Assembly: GCF_041432775.1 (NCBI RefSeq)
Contig: NZ_JAPWAG010000001.1
Location: forward strand, 1-64,000
DNA from: Pauljensenia sp902373545
GTDB lineage: Bacteria > Actinomycetota > Actinomycetes > Actinomycetales > Actinomycetaceae
Direction: 5' to 3'
DNA: 64,000 bases
The position numbers and the translations under genes were made by a program. Numbering within the stretch: position 1 is the stretch's first letter; every line of letters begins with the position of its first letter. Under the pieces are notes generated by a model that ran no database searches, was not told the origin of the DNA, and saw only the letters and a program-made list of their open reading frames with translations. Below, piece after piece: positions 42,905-51,552 of this stretch.

Positions 42905-43951
42905 TCAGGGGCGCACGGCGACCTTGAGGCCTGCCCGCGAGCGCACGGCCTCCAGTGCTTGCTCCACCTGCGTCAGGGGGAACTCGTGGGTGATGAGCGG
43001 GCTGAGGTCGAGCGCGCCGCTGGAGAGGGTGTCGACGGCTGCCGCGTAGTCGTCCAGGGTAGCGTTCGCGCTTCCGGAGACGGTGAGTTCGCGGTAGTGG
43101 ATCAGGTTGGGGTCGATGTGGGCGCTCGTACCGGCAGGAAAGCCCGCAAAGCAGGAGATGTGGCCGCCGATGGCCGCGCACTGGGCAGCGATGGGGACGA
43201 GGCCGGGGTCGCCCACCGCGATGATGACGACGTCCGCGCCGCGTCCCTGTGTCCATTCGAGGACCTCGGTCACGAGGTTCTCGCCCTGTGAGGCTGTCGC
43301 GACGCTGGCTCCCACGGCGAGGGCGGGGGAGAGGCGTGATGGCCTTCCGCAGGCCATGACGCTGGCGCCCGCGGCGGCGGCCAAGGCGCAGTGGATGAGG
43401 CCGATGGGGCCCGTTCCCAGGACGAGGACGCGCGAGGTGGACTCGATGGGCAGGCGGGTGTGAGCGCGCAGGCAGCACGACAGGGGCTCGGCCAGGGCCA
43501 GGAGGGTTGGGGCGATCTCGCGGGCGGTGGGCGTGATGCACGGCAGGGCGTGCTCGGGTATGCGGATGACGCCGGCGAGTCCGCCGTCCACGCCGGTGCC
43601 GAAGAGGGCCATGTTCGCGCAGACGTTGGAGCGTCCCGAGGTGCAGGGGGCGCAGTGGCCGCAGGTGATTTCGGGGGCGAGGCCCACCTGGGTTCCCGGG
43701 GCGGGCACGTCGATGCCCGCGCGCAGGCCGGGGCCGACGCGCCATACGCGTGCGGCGATCTCGTGTCCCAGGATGACGCCGGGGGACACGCCGTTCGTTT
43801 TTTGTCCCGTCATGATGCGCAGGTCGGTGCCGCACAGGGTTGTGGCCTCGACGGTGAGGAGGACCTCGCGCTCGCCCAGGGCGGGAATCGGCCGAGTGTC
43901 GAGGGTGAGGGAGCCGGGCGAGGTCAGCGACGCTGCGATCATGGATTCCAT
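42905..43951 (-). CDS. Zinc-dependent alcohol dehydrogenase-like oxidoreductase
   Basis: The 348-residue medium-chain dehydrogenase has catalytic Zn ligands (ATTLCGTDLRI, GHEIAARV), a structural four-cysteine zinc loop (ITCGHCAPCTSGRSNVC) and the Rossmann motif VLVLGTGPIGLI. The best match is the sorbitol/threonine dehydrogenase class; the substrate is unknown. The ATG at 43951 is preceded by TATCCT six bases upstream, so it seems leaderless. It runs divergently from dnaE2. Confidence 0.85.
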   Translation of the reverse strand: MESMIAASLTSPGSLTLDTRPIPALGEREVLLTVEATTLCGTDLRIMTGQKTNGVSPGVILGHEIAARVWRVGPGLRAGIDVPAPGTQVGLAPEITCGHCAPCTSGRSNVCANMALFGTGVDGGLAGVIRIPEHALPCITPTAREIAPTLLALAEPLSCCLRAHTRLPIESTSRVLVLGTGPIGLIHCALAAAAGASVMACGRPSRLSPALAVGASVATASQGENLVTEVLEWTQGRGADVVIIAVGDPGLVPIAAQCAAIGGHISCFAGFPAGTSAHIDPNLIHYRELTVSGSANATLDDYAAAVDTLSSGALDLSPLITHEFPLTQVEQALEAVRSRAGLKVAVRP

Positions 43952-43957
43952 GCGACC

Positions 43958-43963
43958 AGGATA
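43958..43963 (-). promoter_or_regulatory. -10 box (TATCCT) for the leaderless dehydrogenase mRNA
   Basis: Read on the minus strand, TATCCT precedes the ATG at 43951 by six bases. It lies about 60 bases from the dnaE2 LexA box, so the divergent promoters are distinct. Confidence 0.45.
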
Positions 43964-44021
43964 GGGTGTGCCGGGCGTGTTGGGTGGGGTTCGCACGGTG
44001 CGCGCACGTCGCCACAGGATG

Positions 44022-44043
44022 TCGAACATACGTTCGATAGGAT
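44022..44043 (+). promoter_or_regulatory. LexA (SOS) box and adjoining -10 of dnaE2
   Basis: TCGAACATACGTTCGA (44022-44037) is a perfect palindrome and an ideal actinobacterial SOS box. TAGGAT (44038-44043) follows without a gap and is six bases before the GTG at 44050, so the dnaE2 message is probably leaderless and LexA-repressed. Confidence 0.88.
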
Positions 44044-44049
44044 GGCGGG

Positions 44050-47000
44050 GTGATCGACGAACCACGATACGCGGAGCTGCATGCCCACAGTGCCTTCACC
44101 TTCCTGGAAGGCACCGACGAGCCTGCGGATATGGTGGCCCAGGCCTCGCGCCTGGGCCTGGAGGCGCTTGCGATCCTTGACGTGGACGGCATGTACTCGA
44201 CCGTGCAGACCACGATGGCGGCGCGCAGCTGCGGCCTGCCGATCGTCTACGGCGCAGAGGTCACCCTGGACCCGGCCTCGCTCCGCGCGGTCCTTCCCGG
44301 GGCCTCGTCCCCCGGGTGGGGGCTCGCGCCGGGCGCGGAGGACGTGGGGATCAGGGTGCCGATCCTGGCCGCCAGCCCGCGCGGCTATGAGAATCTCGTC
44401 GGCATGATGAGCGATCGGGCGCTCGCGCAGGTGGGGGAGCGCGCCCCGCGCATTACCCTCGAGGACGTGAGCGGGGCCGGGGGAGACCTGCTCATCCTGA
44501 CCGGCGGGAGGTGCGGCCCCCTCATGCGTGCACTGCACGCGGGCGGGCCCACGTGGGCGCGGCGAGTGGCGCGCGCGTTGGCCGAGGCGGCGGGCGGGCA
44601 GGACCGACTCCTCGTCGAGTGGCAGGCCGCTTGCGGGGACGTCCCACAGGTGGGGGACACGCTCGCTGACCTCGCGCGGGGCGTTGGGGCCAGGCTGGTC
44701 GCCACGACCGGGGCGCGCATGTCCTCGCCCTCCAAGCGCGCGCTCGGCGACGTCTTGGCGGCGACCCGACTGCGCTCCTCGATGGACGAGGCCCTGGCTC
44801 ACCTGGGTGCGCACCGGCCCTTCTTGCGCGCCCCGGCCGAGATGGCGCGCCTGCACGCCGCGCACCCGAGCGCCCTGTCCCACACGTGCGAGGTGGCGTG
44901 CGATAGCGCCTTCGACCTGCGCCTCGTGGCCCCCAGGCTCCCGCGTACTCGCGTCCCAGGCGGCCACACGCCCCAGACGTGGCTGGATCACCTGGCGCGT
45001 GAGGGTGCCCGCGAGCGCTACGGCACGCGCGAGGAACATCCCGGCGCATGGGAGACGATCGATCGGGAGCTGGGCGTCATCGAGCGCCTCGGCTTCGCCG
45101 GCTACTTCCTGATCGTCAAGGAGATCGTCGACTTTTGCGCTGCGCGAGGCATTTTGTGCCAGGGGCGTGGCAGCGCGGCGAACTCGGCCGTGTGCTTTTG
45201 CCTGGGGATCACGGCGGTGGACGCGGTGCGTCACAACCTGCTCTTCGAGCGCTTCCTGTCGGATGCGCGCTCTGGTCCGCCCGACATCGATGTCGACATT
45301 GAAGCCTGTCGGCGCGAGGAGGTCATCCAGCACGTCTACGAGCTGTATGGGCGCGAGCGCGCGGCGCAGGTTGCCAATGTCATCACCTACCGTCCGCGCT
45401 CGGCGATGCGCGACGCGGCCCGGGCGCTGGGCTACCCGGCGGGCAGCGCTCAGGCGTGGGCGCGGGGCAAGGGGCAGGCGCCGGCCCTCGTGAGCGAGGC
45501 CGCGGGGGCCCTGGCGCGTCTGCCGCGCCACATGGGCATCCACTCGGGCGGCATGGTGCTCACCGACCAGCCGGTCTCGCGTATCTGCCCGGTGGGGTGG
45601 GCAGCCATGGAGGGGCGCACCGTGTTGCAGTGGGACAAGGAGGACTGTGCGGACGCGGGCCTGGTCAAGTTCGACCTGCTCTCCCTGGGCATGCTCACCG
45701 CGCTGCGCGTGGCGTTCGACGAACTGAGGGGAGGGGAGCGCAGGAAGGAGCATCCGCCCCTGCGCGGGTGGGCGCCTCGTGCCCTGCCCGGGGTGGGGGA
45801 TCGTCCGATCGGGTTGCACACGCTGCCCCCGGAGGACCCGCGCGTCTATGACCTGCTGTGCGCCGCCGACACGGTGGGAGTCTTTCAGGTGGAGTCGCGC
45901 GCGCAGATGAACACGCTGCCCAGGCTCAAGCCTCGATGCTTCTACGACATCGTCGTGGAGGTGGCCCTCGTGCGCCCGGGCCCCATCCAAGGAAACGCGG
46001 TCAACCCCTACCTGCGCCGGCGTGCGGGCCGCGAGCCGGTCACCTACCTGCATCCGCTGCTCGAGCCCGCGCTGCGCCAGACCCTGGGCGTCCCGCTCTT
46101 CCAGGAGCAGCTCATGCGCATCGCCACGGACGCGGCCGGCCTGTCGGGTGCGCGCGCCGACCAGCTGCGCCGCGCCATGGGCTCCAAGCGCAGCCCCGAG
46201 CGCATGGAAGCCCTCAAGGGTGACCTGATGGCGGGGATGGCCCAGCGCGGCATCGACGCGCCCACGCGCGAACGCATCTTCGACCAGCTCAAGGGATTCG
46301 CCGACTTCGGCTTCCCCGAGTCGCACTCGTTTTCTTTCGCGCACATCGTCTATGCCTCCGCGTGGCTCAAAGTCCACGCGCCCGAGCACTTCTACGCGGC
46401 AATCCTGTCCTCCCAGCCGATGGGCTTCTACTCGCCCGCGACCCTCGTCCAGGACGCGCGCAGGCACGGGGTGGCGGTCCTGGGGCCCTCGGTCAACGCC
46501 TCCTTCCTGGATGCGGGCGTGCAGCGCGCGCCCGACGTACAAGGCGCACAGGAATACCAACAGGGGCGCCCCGACCCGCTCCCGTCGCGACAGACCGTTC
46601 CCCTCGACGTCGATCCGCTCCTGGCGGTGCGCATCGGATTATCCTCGGTACGAGGCCTGGGCCGGGCAGCCCGGCGCATCGTGCAGGCCAGGGAATCCGG
46701 GCTTTTCACCAGCCAGGTGGACCTGGCCGCTCGTGCCCACCTGAGCGCCTCCGACATGGAAAAGCTCGCCATGGCGGGCGCGCTCGACTGCCTGGGTGTC
46801 GGCAGGCGTCAGGGCGCCTGGTCGGCGGGTGCGCTGGCCGCGCCGACTCTGCGAGAGGGGGAGTGGCAGCCCTTCCTGCCCGGCACAGAAGTAGGAACGC
46901 GCGTGCCCGACCTGCCCACCCTCACTGACGCGGAACAGATGCGCGCCGACGTCGAAGCGACGGGGCTGACCCCCGGCGACCACCCTTTTTCCTACCTGCG

Positions 47001-47331
47001 GGCCACCCTCCCGCCCGGCGTGGCGCGCGCCGCCGACCTTGGGGCCCACCTCGACGGCAGGATCGTGGACGTGGCGGGGCTGGTCACCCATCGCCAACGC
47101 CCCTCCACCGGCGGCGGCGTCACCTTCCTCTCCCTCGAAGACGAAACCGGCTTCGTCAACGTCTCGGCCTCCGTAGGCACCTGGACCAAGTTCCGGCGCG
47201 TCGGCCTCGAATCTGACGCCCTGCTCGTACGCGGCACCCTCGAGTGGGGCGACGGCGCGATCAACGTGCGCGCCTTCCGCCTCACCCCCGTGCACCTGCC
47301 CATCCAGGTGCGCTCACGCGACTTCCGCTAA
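44050..47331 (+). CDS. dnaE2: Error-prone DNA polymerase DnaE2
   Basis: DnaE2 is the C-family polymerase that carries out SOS mutagenesis with ImuA'/ImuB. The 1093-residue protein has an N-terminal PHP domain (YAELHAHSAFTFLEGT), polymerase active-site aspartates in PDIDVDIE, LVKFDLLSLGML, RPGPIQG and FPESHSFSFAHIVYASAWLK, and an OB-fold tail (about 995-1075). Length fits DnaE2. Its stop overlaps the stop of the facing HAD gene by three bases, leaving no terminator. Confidence 0.95.
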   Translation: MIDEPRYAELHAHSAFTFLEGTDEPADMVAQASRLGLEALAILDVDGMYSTVQTTMAARSCGLPIVYGAEVTLDPASLRAVLPGASSPGWGLAPGAEDVGIRVPILAASPRGYENLVGMMSDRALAQVGERAPRITLEDVSGAGGDLLILTGGRCGPLMRALHAGGPTWARRVARALAEAAGGQDRLLVEWQAACGDVPQVGDTLADLARGVGARLVATTGARMSSPSKRALGDVLAATRLRSSMDEALAHLGAHRPFLRAPAEMARLHAAHPSALSHTCEVACDSAFDLRLVAPRLPRTRVPGGHTPQTWLDHLAREGARERYGTREEHPGAWETIDRELGVIERLGFAGYFLIVKEIVDFCAARGILCQGRGSAANSAVCFCLGITAVDAVRHNLLFERFLSDARSGPPDIDVDIEACRREEVIQHVYELYGRERAAQVANVITYRPRSAMRDAARALGYPAGSAQAWARGKGQAPALVSEAAGALARLPRHMGIHSGGMVLTDQPVSRICPVGWAAMEGRTVLQWDKEDCADAGLVKFDLLSLGMLTALRVAFDELRGGERRKEHPPLRGWAPRALPGVGDRPIGLHTLPPEDPRVYDLLCAADTVGVFQVESRAQMNTLPRLKPRCFYDIVVEVALVRPGPIQGNAVNPYLRRRAGREPVTYLHPLLEPALRQTLGVPLFQEQLMRIATDAAGLSGARADQLRRAMGSKRSPERMEALKGDLMAGMAQRGIDAPTRERIFDQLKGFADFGFPESHSFSFAHIVYASAWLKVHAPEHFYAAILSSQPMGFYSPATLVQDARRHGVAVLGPSVNASFLDAGVQRAPDVQGAQEYQQGRPDPLPSRQTVPLDVDPLLAVRIGLSSVRGLGRAARRIVQARESGLFTSQVDLAARAHLSASDMEKLAMAGALDCLGVGRRQGAWSAGALAAPTLREGEWQPFLPGTEVGTRVPDLPTLTDAEQMRADVEATGLTPGDHPFSYLRATLPPGVARAADLGAHLDGRIVDVAGLVTHRQRPSTGGGVTFLSLEDETGFVNVSASVGTWTKFRRVGLESDALLVRGTLEWGDGAINVRAFRLTPVHLPIQVRSRDFR

Positions 47332-47999
47332 GCGCGCGCGTGCGCGCGGCCAGCGGGGATCAACAACGCACGCAGATCCTCAACCGTCTCACACACCAGG
47401 TCGGCGTCATCGAGCCCGTCCTGCGTCGCGTAGCCCCAGCCGACCCCGATAACGGGAATGCCCGCCTCATGGCCGCCGCGCACATCCCAGATCGAATCGC
47501 CCACAATGACGGGGTGCGACACGTCCGCACCCAGCGCACCCAATCGCGCCACGGCCTCGTGAATGACCGTCGCCTTGGAGCAACTCGGGTCCGGCGTGGC
47601 CCCCGCGATCACGTCGAACGCCTGCGACAGCCCCAAGTGCTCCATCTGCGCAATCGCCATCGGTGCCTGCTTCGATGTCGCCGTCGCCACCGGCACACCC
47701 GCGCGATGCAGATCCCACACCAGCTCGGGAACCCCCTCGAAGGGCTCGGGATCGAGATGGTGGCGCACATAGCGCTCCCGATAGCCCCGCACCAGGTCCG
47801 ACAGGAGCTGACCGGAGTAGCCTAGCTCGCCGAAAGAATGCCATAGGGGAGGCCCCACGTAGCTGCGAAGACGCTGATCGTCGGGGATCGGCAGCCCGAA
47901 GTCTGACAGGACTTCGCGGAAGGTGCTCATGACGACCGGAGCGGAGTCGACGATCGTGCCGTCGACGTCGAAAAGAACAGCAGAAATGGGTAAAGACAC
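47328..47999 (-). CDS. HAD-superfamily phosphatase (phosphoglycolate phosphatase type)
   Basis: The 223-residue hydrolase has the nucleophile loop FDVDGTIVDSA, the threonine motif ATSKQ, lysine in CSKATVI and the late IVGDSIWDV. The all-helical cap fits the Gph/PpaX class; the substrate could be phosphoglycolate or pyrophosphate. The GTG start at 47999 is preceded by GGGGGA. It faces the marR gene divergently. Confidence 0.88.
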   Translation of the reverse strand: MSLPISAVLFDVDGTIVDSAPVVMSTFREVLSDFGLPIPDDQRLRSYVGPPLWHSFGELGYSGQLLSDLVRGYRERYVRHHLDPEPFEGVPELVWDLHRAGVPVATATSKQAPMAIAQMEHLGLSQAFDVIAGATPDPSCSKATVIHEAVARLGALGADVSHPVIVGDSIWDVRGGHEAGIPVIGVGWGYATQDGLDDADLVCETVEDLRALLIPAGRAHARA

Positions 48000-48041
48000 T
48001 AAATCCCCCGAGTTGTTGGTGCTTTCTTAGTCACTATGCCC

Positions 48042-48049
48042 TATTATCC
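48042..48049. promoter_or_regulatory. Shared -10 region of the divergent marR and HAD genes
   Basis: TATTAT (48042-48047, plus) and GATAAT (48049-48044, minus) overlap in the gap between the marR gene and the HAD phosphatase gene. Both strands thus have a -10-like box in the same eight bases; -35 boxes are weak. A MarR dimer here would affect both. Confidence 0.4.
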
Positions 48050-48087
48050 CCAGAGAAGCATCCAAAACGACTACGAGAGAGGTACAC

Positions 48088-48576
48088 GTGGAAACGCGAG
48101 CACGGCTCACTCCGATCGTCCAAGCCAATAGTGCACGTGCAGCCGCGTGGCGAGTCTTCTTCGAGGCGTCCGGACGCCTGCAGGGAATCCTCGAAACGCG
48201 CCTGAAGCGCACCTATGGCGTCTCCATGCCGGACTACAACATCCTCCTGGCGCTGTGGGAGGCCCCCAGCCACCGCCTACGCATGGGCGAGCTGGCCGAA
48301 CACGTCGTGTACTCGCCATCGCGCGTGACCTACCTGGTCTCCAATCTGTCTCGTGATGGCTGGGTCGAGCGCATCCCCTCCAAGGTCGATCGACGCGGCT
48401 ATGACGCGTGCCTCACGACACAGGGTATCCAAACTGTGCTTGCTGCCACAGAACTGCATCAGCAGACGGTCGCCGAGTACCTCCTGGACGGTATGACGGA
48501 CGCCGATATTGAAGCAATTGCAAAGGTTTTCTCGACTCTGGACTCTCGCCTGAAGGGCGACGCAGCGGAATCGTGA
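48088..48576 (+). CDS. MarR family transcriptional regulator
   Basis: The 162-residue protein has a winged helix-turn-helix (about 55-110, MGELAEHVVYSPSRVTYLVSNLSRDGWVERI with RDRRG-type wing as VDRRGYDACLT) flanked by dimer helices. It probably binds near its own promoter. The start is GTG 48088 after AGAGAGG. The ligand is unknown. Confidence 0.88.
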   Translation: METRARLTPIVQANSARAAAWRVFFEASGRLQGILETRLKRTYGVSMPDYNILLALWEAPSHRLRMGELAEHVVYSPSRVTYLVSNLSRDGWVERIPSKVDRRGYDACLTTQGIQTVLAATELHQQTVAEYLLDGMTDADIEAIAKVFSTLDSRLKGDAAES

Positions 48577-48654
48577 TTTCGATTGGCGCATGCCCATCAA
48601 GTCGTGTTAAGCTTCTACTCGCTTGCGGATCACAACGGTTCGCACCGATCACCT

Positions 48655-48741
48655 GCGCGGGTGGCGGAATAGGCAGACGCGCTAGCTTGAGGTGCTAGTC
48701 CTCATTTTACGAGGGTGGGGGTTCAAGTCCCCCTCCGCGCA
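48655..48741 (+). tRNA. tRNA-Leu (anticodon GAG)
   Basis: An 87-base class II tRNA. The acceptor stem GCGCGGG (48655-48661) pairs with TCCGCGC (48734-48740) with one G-T pair; the anticodon stem-loop CTAGC-TTGAGGT-GCTAG has GAG at 48689-48691. A long variable arm (CCTC...GAGG) and T loop GTTCAAGTC fit Leu. CCA is not encoded. Confidence 0.95.
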
Positions 48742-48748
48742 CGAAATG

Positions 48749-48776
48749 CCCCGGGGCCGAAAGGCCCCGGGGTTTT
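48749..48776 (+). terminator. Intrinsic terminator of tRNA-Leu
   Basis: CCCCGGGGCC (48749-48758), GAAA tetraloop, GGCCCCGGGG (48763-48772), then TTTT. The GNRA-type loop and T run make it the most canonical terminator of the window. Confidence 0.92.
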
Positions 48777-48800
48777 CCATATGATCGATCAGGAGGCGCC

Positions 48801-49484
48801 GTGCGTATTGATATGTGGCTCGACACATGTGACCCGTGGAGCTACCTGGGTCTACGGCACCTGCGATCCGCCATGGCCAGCTTCGACCACGGCGACCAGA
48901 TCGAGGTCTACCTGCATGCCTACCTCCTCGACCCTGATCTGGAGGCCGCCGTCGACAAGCCGCGCATCGTCGCTTTGGTTGAATCCGGGGCCGCGACACT
49001 TGAAGAAGTACGCGAGGCCGACGACCGCATGCGCGCCCTCGGTACCCGAGAAGGCATCCGCTTCGACTTCGATTCGCTCATCATCGCGCCCACCTCGCGC
49101 GCGCATCGCGTGATCGCTGCCGCCCACGACGCCGACATCGACGACGACACGGTCGCGGGTCCGGACTCGCTCCACCTCAAGGTCGCCGAAGCCATCATGC
49201 GGTCCCACTTCGAAATGGGCCTGGACGTGTCCCACCCCGAGGTGCTCATCGGGTGCGCCCAAGACATCGGCATGCCGCCCGACCTCGCAGCACTGGCCGT
49301 CGGCGACGAGGAATGGGCCTCGCGCGTCTACTCTGACTACCAGATGGCGATGCATATGGGCGTCGCCTCCGTTCCCACCTACGTCCTCGACGGCCAATTC
49401 CTCGTCGACGGACACCAGACCGTTACCGCATTTTCCAACATCCTGGCCACCGCCTGGGATAACGCGAGAAAGGACCGCGCATGA
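48801..49484 (+). CDS. DsbA-family (FrnE-like) thioredoxin-fold protein
   Basis: The 227-residue cytoplasmic protein has the FrnE-like layout, a thioredoxin fold with helical insert, and the ending SVPTYVLDGQFLVDGHQ with cis-Pro. The active site, usually CPWCYIG, reads CDPWSYLG (Cys10), so the second cysteine is lost and normal disulfide exchange is unlikely. AGGAGG precedes the GTG. The ATGA overlap with the next gene implies an operon. Confidence 0.85.
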   Translation: MRIDMWLDTCDPWSYLGLRHLRSAMASFDHGDQIEVYLHAYLLDPDLEAAVDKPRIVALVESGAATLEEVREADDRMRALGTREGIRFDFDSLIIAPTSRAHRVIAAAHDADIDDDTVAGPDSLHLKVAEAIMRSHFEMGLDVSHPEVLIGCAQDIGMPPDLAALAVGDEEWASRVYSDYQMAMHMGVASVPTYVLDGQFLVDGHQTVTAFSNILATAWDNARKDRA

Positions 49485-49996
49485 GCGAGAAGGACACCAC
49501 GGCCTCGTCGGCACCGAAGGGCGCACCCAGCCCCATGGAACTGGTGCTCCAGTTCCACCGCACCTACTCGATGCCCATCCAGCCCTTCACGTCGCCCACG
49601 CTGGACTACGAGCGCCTGGGCATGCGCATGAGCCTGATCGCCGAGGAGTTTGCCGAGCTGATGGGCGCCGTCTACGGGCCGCGTGCCCGCGCGATCATCG
49701 AGGAGGCAACCGCGCAGGCCGTCGCCTCCGACGAAGGGACCCGCGACGTTATCGAGACCGCCGACGCGCTGGCCGACCTCGTGTACGTCATCTACGGCAT
49801 GGCTATCGAGTCTGGTATGGACCTGGACTCGGTGCTGGCCGAGGTGCAGGCTTCGAACCTGTCCAAGCTCATGCCCGACGGCTCCGTCAAGCTGCGCGAG
49901 GATGGCAAGGTGCTCAAAGGCCCCAACTTTTTCCAGCCGAATATCGCCCGTGGCCTGGGCTTGGAGGAGCCCGAGGACACGGCCAATGCGGACTAA
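49481..49996 (+). CDS. MazG-like all-alpha NTP pyrophosphohydrolase
   Basis: The 171-residue protein has the MazG-like four-helix metal site, visible as LIAEEFAELMGA and ETADALADLVYVIYG, that is ExxE and ExxD. It probably hydrolyses nucleoside triphosphates or related compounds to monophosphates. A longer N-terminus and C-terminal NFFQPNIARGLG are outside the core. Its pairing with a DsbA-like gene is unexplained. Confidence 0.85.
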   Translation: MSEKDTTASSAPKGAPSPMELVLQFHRTYSMPIQPFTSPTLDYERLGMRMSLIAEEFAELMGAVYGPRARAIIEEATAQAVASDEGTRDVIETADALADLVYVIYGMAIESGMDLDSVLAEVQASNLSKLMPDGSVKLREDGKVLKGPNFFQPNIARGLGLEEPEDTANAD

Positions 49997-50067
49997 GGTC
50001 CCTTATCACGCGCATTCGTGAGCGTGAGGTGACACAATAGACGCGGTCCAGTAAAAGGAGGAATGTC

Positions 50068-51165
50068 ATGGCACGCGTCGCAGTCATCGGCGGAGGTTAC
50101 GGAGGCGTCACGGTCGCCAAGGGGCTCGATCCCCTCGCGGACGTCATCCTCATCGAGCAGAAGGACCAGTTCGTCCATCACGCGGCCGCCCTGCGCGCCG
50201 CCGTCGACACCGTGTGGGAGCACGCCATCTTCATGCCCTACACGAACCTCCTGAGCCGAGGCAAGGTCGTGCGAGGCACCGTCTCCGCCGTCCACGGCAC
50301 GACCGTTCACGTGTTCGGCCACGATCCGATCGAAGCCGACTATGTCGTCTTCGCGACCGGGTCGACCTACCCCTTCCCGGCCAAGTACTCCTCCTACCGT
50401 TCCTCCGTGGCCAAGGCTCGCCTGGAGCAGCTCCACGAAAACCTCTCGCGCGCACGCTCCGTCATGATCGTCGGCGGCGGAACGGTCGGCATCGAGCTGA
50501 CCGGCGAGCTCGCCAGCGCGTTCCCCGGCCTGGACATCACGATCGTCGAGGCTTCGGACCAGATCCTGGGCACCCCCGGCTACACCGACGCCCTGCGCAA
50601 TGAGATCAGCGAGCAGCTGGCCGTCCTCGGCGTTCGCGTCGTCACCGGCTCCGAGCTGGCCTACCTGCCCCCGCAAAACGTCGGCGACCTCGCCCACTTC
50701 ATGGTCGAGACCAAGAAGGGCGACGTCATCGAAGCTGACCTGTGGTTCCAGTGCTACGGCGCGCGCGCCAACACCGGCTTCCTGATCGGCAGCGAGTACG
50801 AGTCTGTCATGCACCCCGACGGCACGATCCGCGTCGAGCCGACCATGCAGGTGGCGGGCCACTCGACGATCTACGCCGTGGGCGACCTGACCGACGTACG
50901 CGAATCCAAGCGTGCCGACGCCGCTCGTCAGCAGGCCCGCGTTGTCATCGCGAACATCACCGCGCAAATCGAGGGCGAGGAGCCCGACGCCCACTACGTT
51001 CCCACGAAGGAATGGGTCATTCTACCGCTGGGCCCGAACATGGGCGCCTCGCAGCTGCTGGATTCCGACGGTCAGGCGCGCATCCTGGGTGCCGACCAGA
51101 CCGCGGAAATCAAGGGCACAGACCTCATGGTGTCCGTGATCCGTTCGCAGCTCAACCTTCCCTGA
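50068..51165 (+). CDS. AIF/FSP1-like FAD-dependent NAD(P)H oxidoreductase
   Basis: The 365-residue flavoprotein has GGGYGGVTVAKGL for FAD, VMIVGGGTVGIELTGELA for NAD(P)H and YAVGDLTDV near the end. It resembles single-domain NDH-2/AIFM2-type quinone reductases. No membrane segment or redox-active disulfide is seen. AAAGGAGG precedes the ATG. The likely reaction is NAD(P)H oxidation with quinone or oxygen; the partner is unknown. Confidence 0.85.
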   Translation: MARVAVIGGGYGGVTVAKGLDPLADVILIEQKDQFVHHAAALRAAVDTVWEHAIFMPYTNLLSRGKVVRGTVSAVHGTTVHVFGHDPIEADYVVFATGSTYPFPAKYSSYRSSVAKARLEQLHENLSRARSVMIVGGGTVGIELTGELASAFPGLDITIVEASDQILGTPGYTDALRNEISEQLAVLGVRVVTGSELAYLPPQNVGDLAHFMVETKKGDVIEADLWFQCYGARANTGFLIGSEYESVMHPDGTIRVEPTMQVAGHSTIYAVGDLTDVRESKRADAARQQARVVIANITAQIEGEEPDAHYVPTKEWVILPLGPNMGASQLLDSDGQARILGADQTAEIKGTDLMVSVIRSQLNLP

Positions 51166-51191
51166 AAAAGTGTGCGGTCTCACGGTAGACT
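51162..51191 (+). promoter_or_regulatory. Promoter for a leaderless acidic small-protein mRNA
   Basis: CTGAAA (51162-51167), 18 bases, then TAGACT (51186-51191), which ends seven bases before the ATG at 51199. It overlaps the stop of the upstream oxidoreductase gene. Confidence 0.55.
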
Positions 51192-51198
51192 AAGAGCC

Positions 51199-51468
51199 AT
51201 GACTGGAGATGCCCGCCGCGCGCTGACGCGCCTGCTCAACGCTTTCGAGAATCACTTCGACATCGCACGCGATGGAGACGAGGCCGACGACGCCGCGCTC
51301 GAAGCCGCCGAACTGGCGCTGCGCGACGCCTTCTTCACCTACGACGACATCCTCTTCACCCAGCTGGGCGTGGAGCTCCCCTTCGACATCCTCGAGGACA
51401 TCGACGAGGACGACGATGAGGATGACTACGACGACGAGGACGACGACTTCATCGAAGTCGATGACTGA
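51199..51468 (+). CDS. Acidic small hypothetical protein
   Basis: The 89-residue protein has a helical N-terminal part (TGDARRALTRLLNAFENHFD) and an extremely acidic tail (about 68-89) with runs of Asp and Glu. No family is recognised. The sharp terminator after it and its own promoter support a real gene. The acidic tail might mimic nucleic acid or bind cations, which is speculation. Confidence 0.7.
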   Translation: MTGDARRALTRLLNAFENHFDIARDGDEADDAALEAAELALRDAFFTYDDILFTQLGVELPFDILEDIDEDDDEDDYDDEDDDFIEVDD

Positions 51469-51496
51469 AACCAATCAGTCTCGCACGCGCATGAGG

Positions 51497-51528
51497 CGAG
51501 GGGTCGAACCACACGGTTCGGCCCCTCG
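51497..51528. terminator. Bidirectional hairpin terminator between the acidic protein and aldo-keto reductase genes
   Basis: CGAGGGGTCGAACC (51497-51510) and GGTTCGGCCCCTCG (51515-51528) form a 14-bp stem with one G-T pair and an ACAC loop, followed by TT. It lies between convergent genes. Confidence 0.78.
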
Positions 51529-51552
51529 TTCGTATCTGCAAGCTGCTCGCCG

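Noticed and set aside
42905..44065. Longer N-terminus for the dehydrogenase starting at 44065
   Set aside because: It would run through the dnaE2 LexA box and into dnaE2. The family start and a -10 box six bases upstream fit 43951.
48655..48741. Integration of a mobile element at tRNA-Leu
   Set aside because: The tRNA is intact, no 3' duplicate was seen nearby, and no integrase or phage gene follows.
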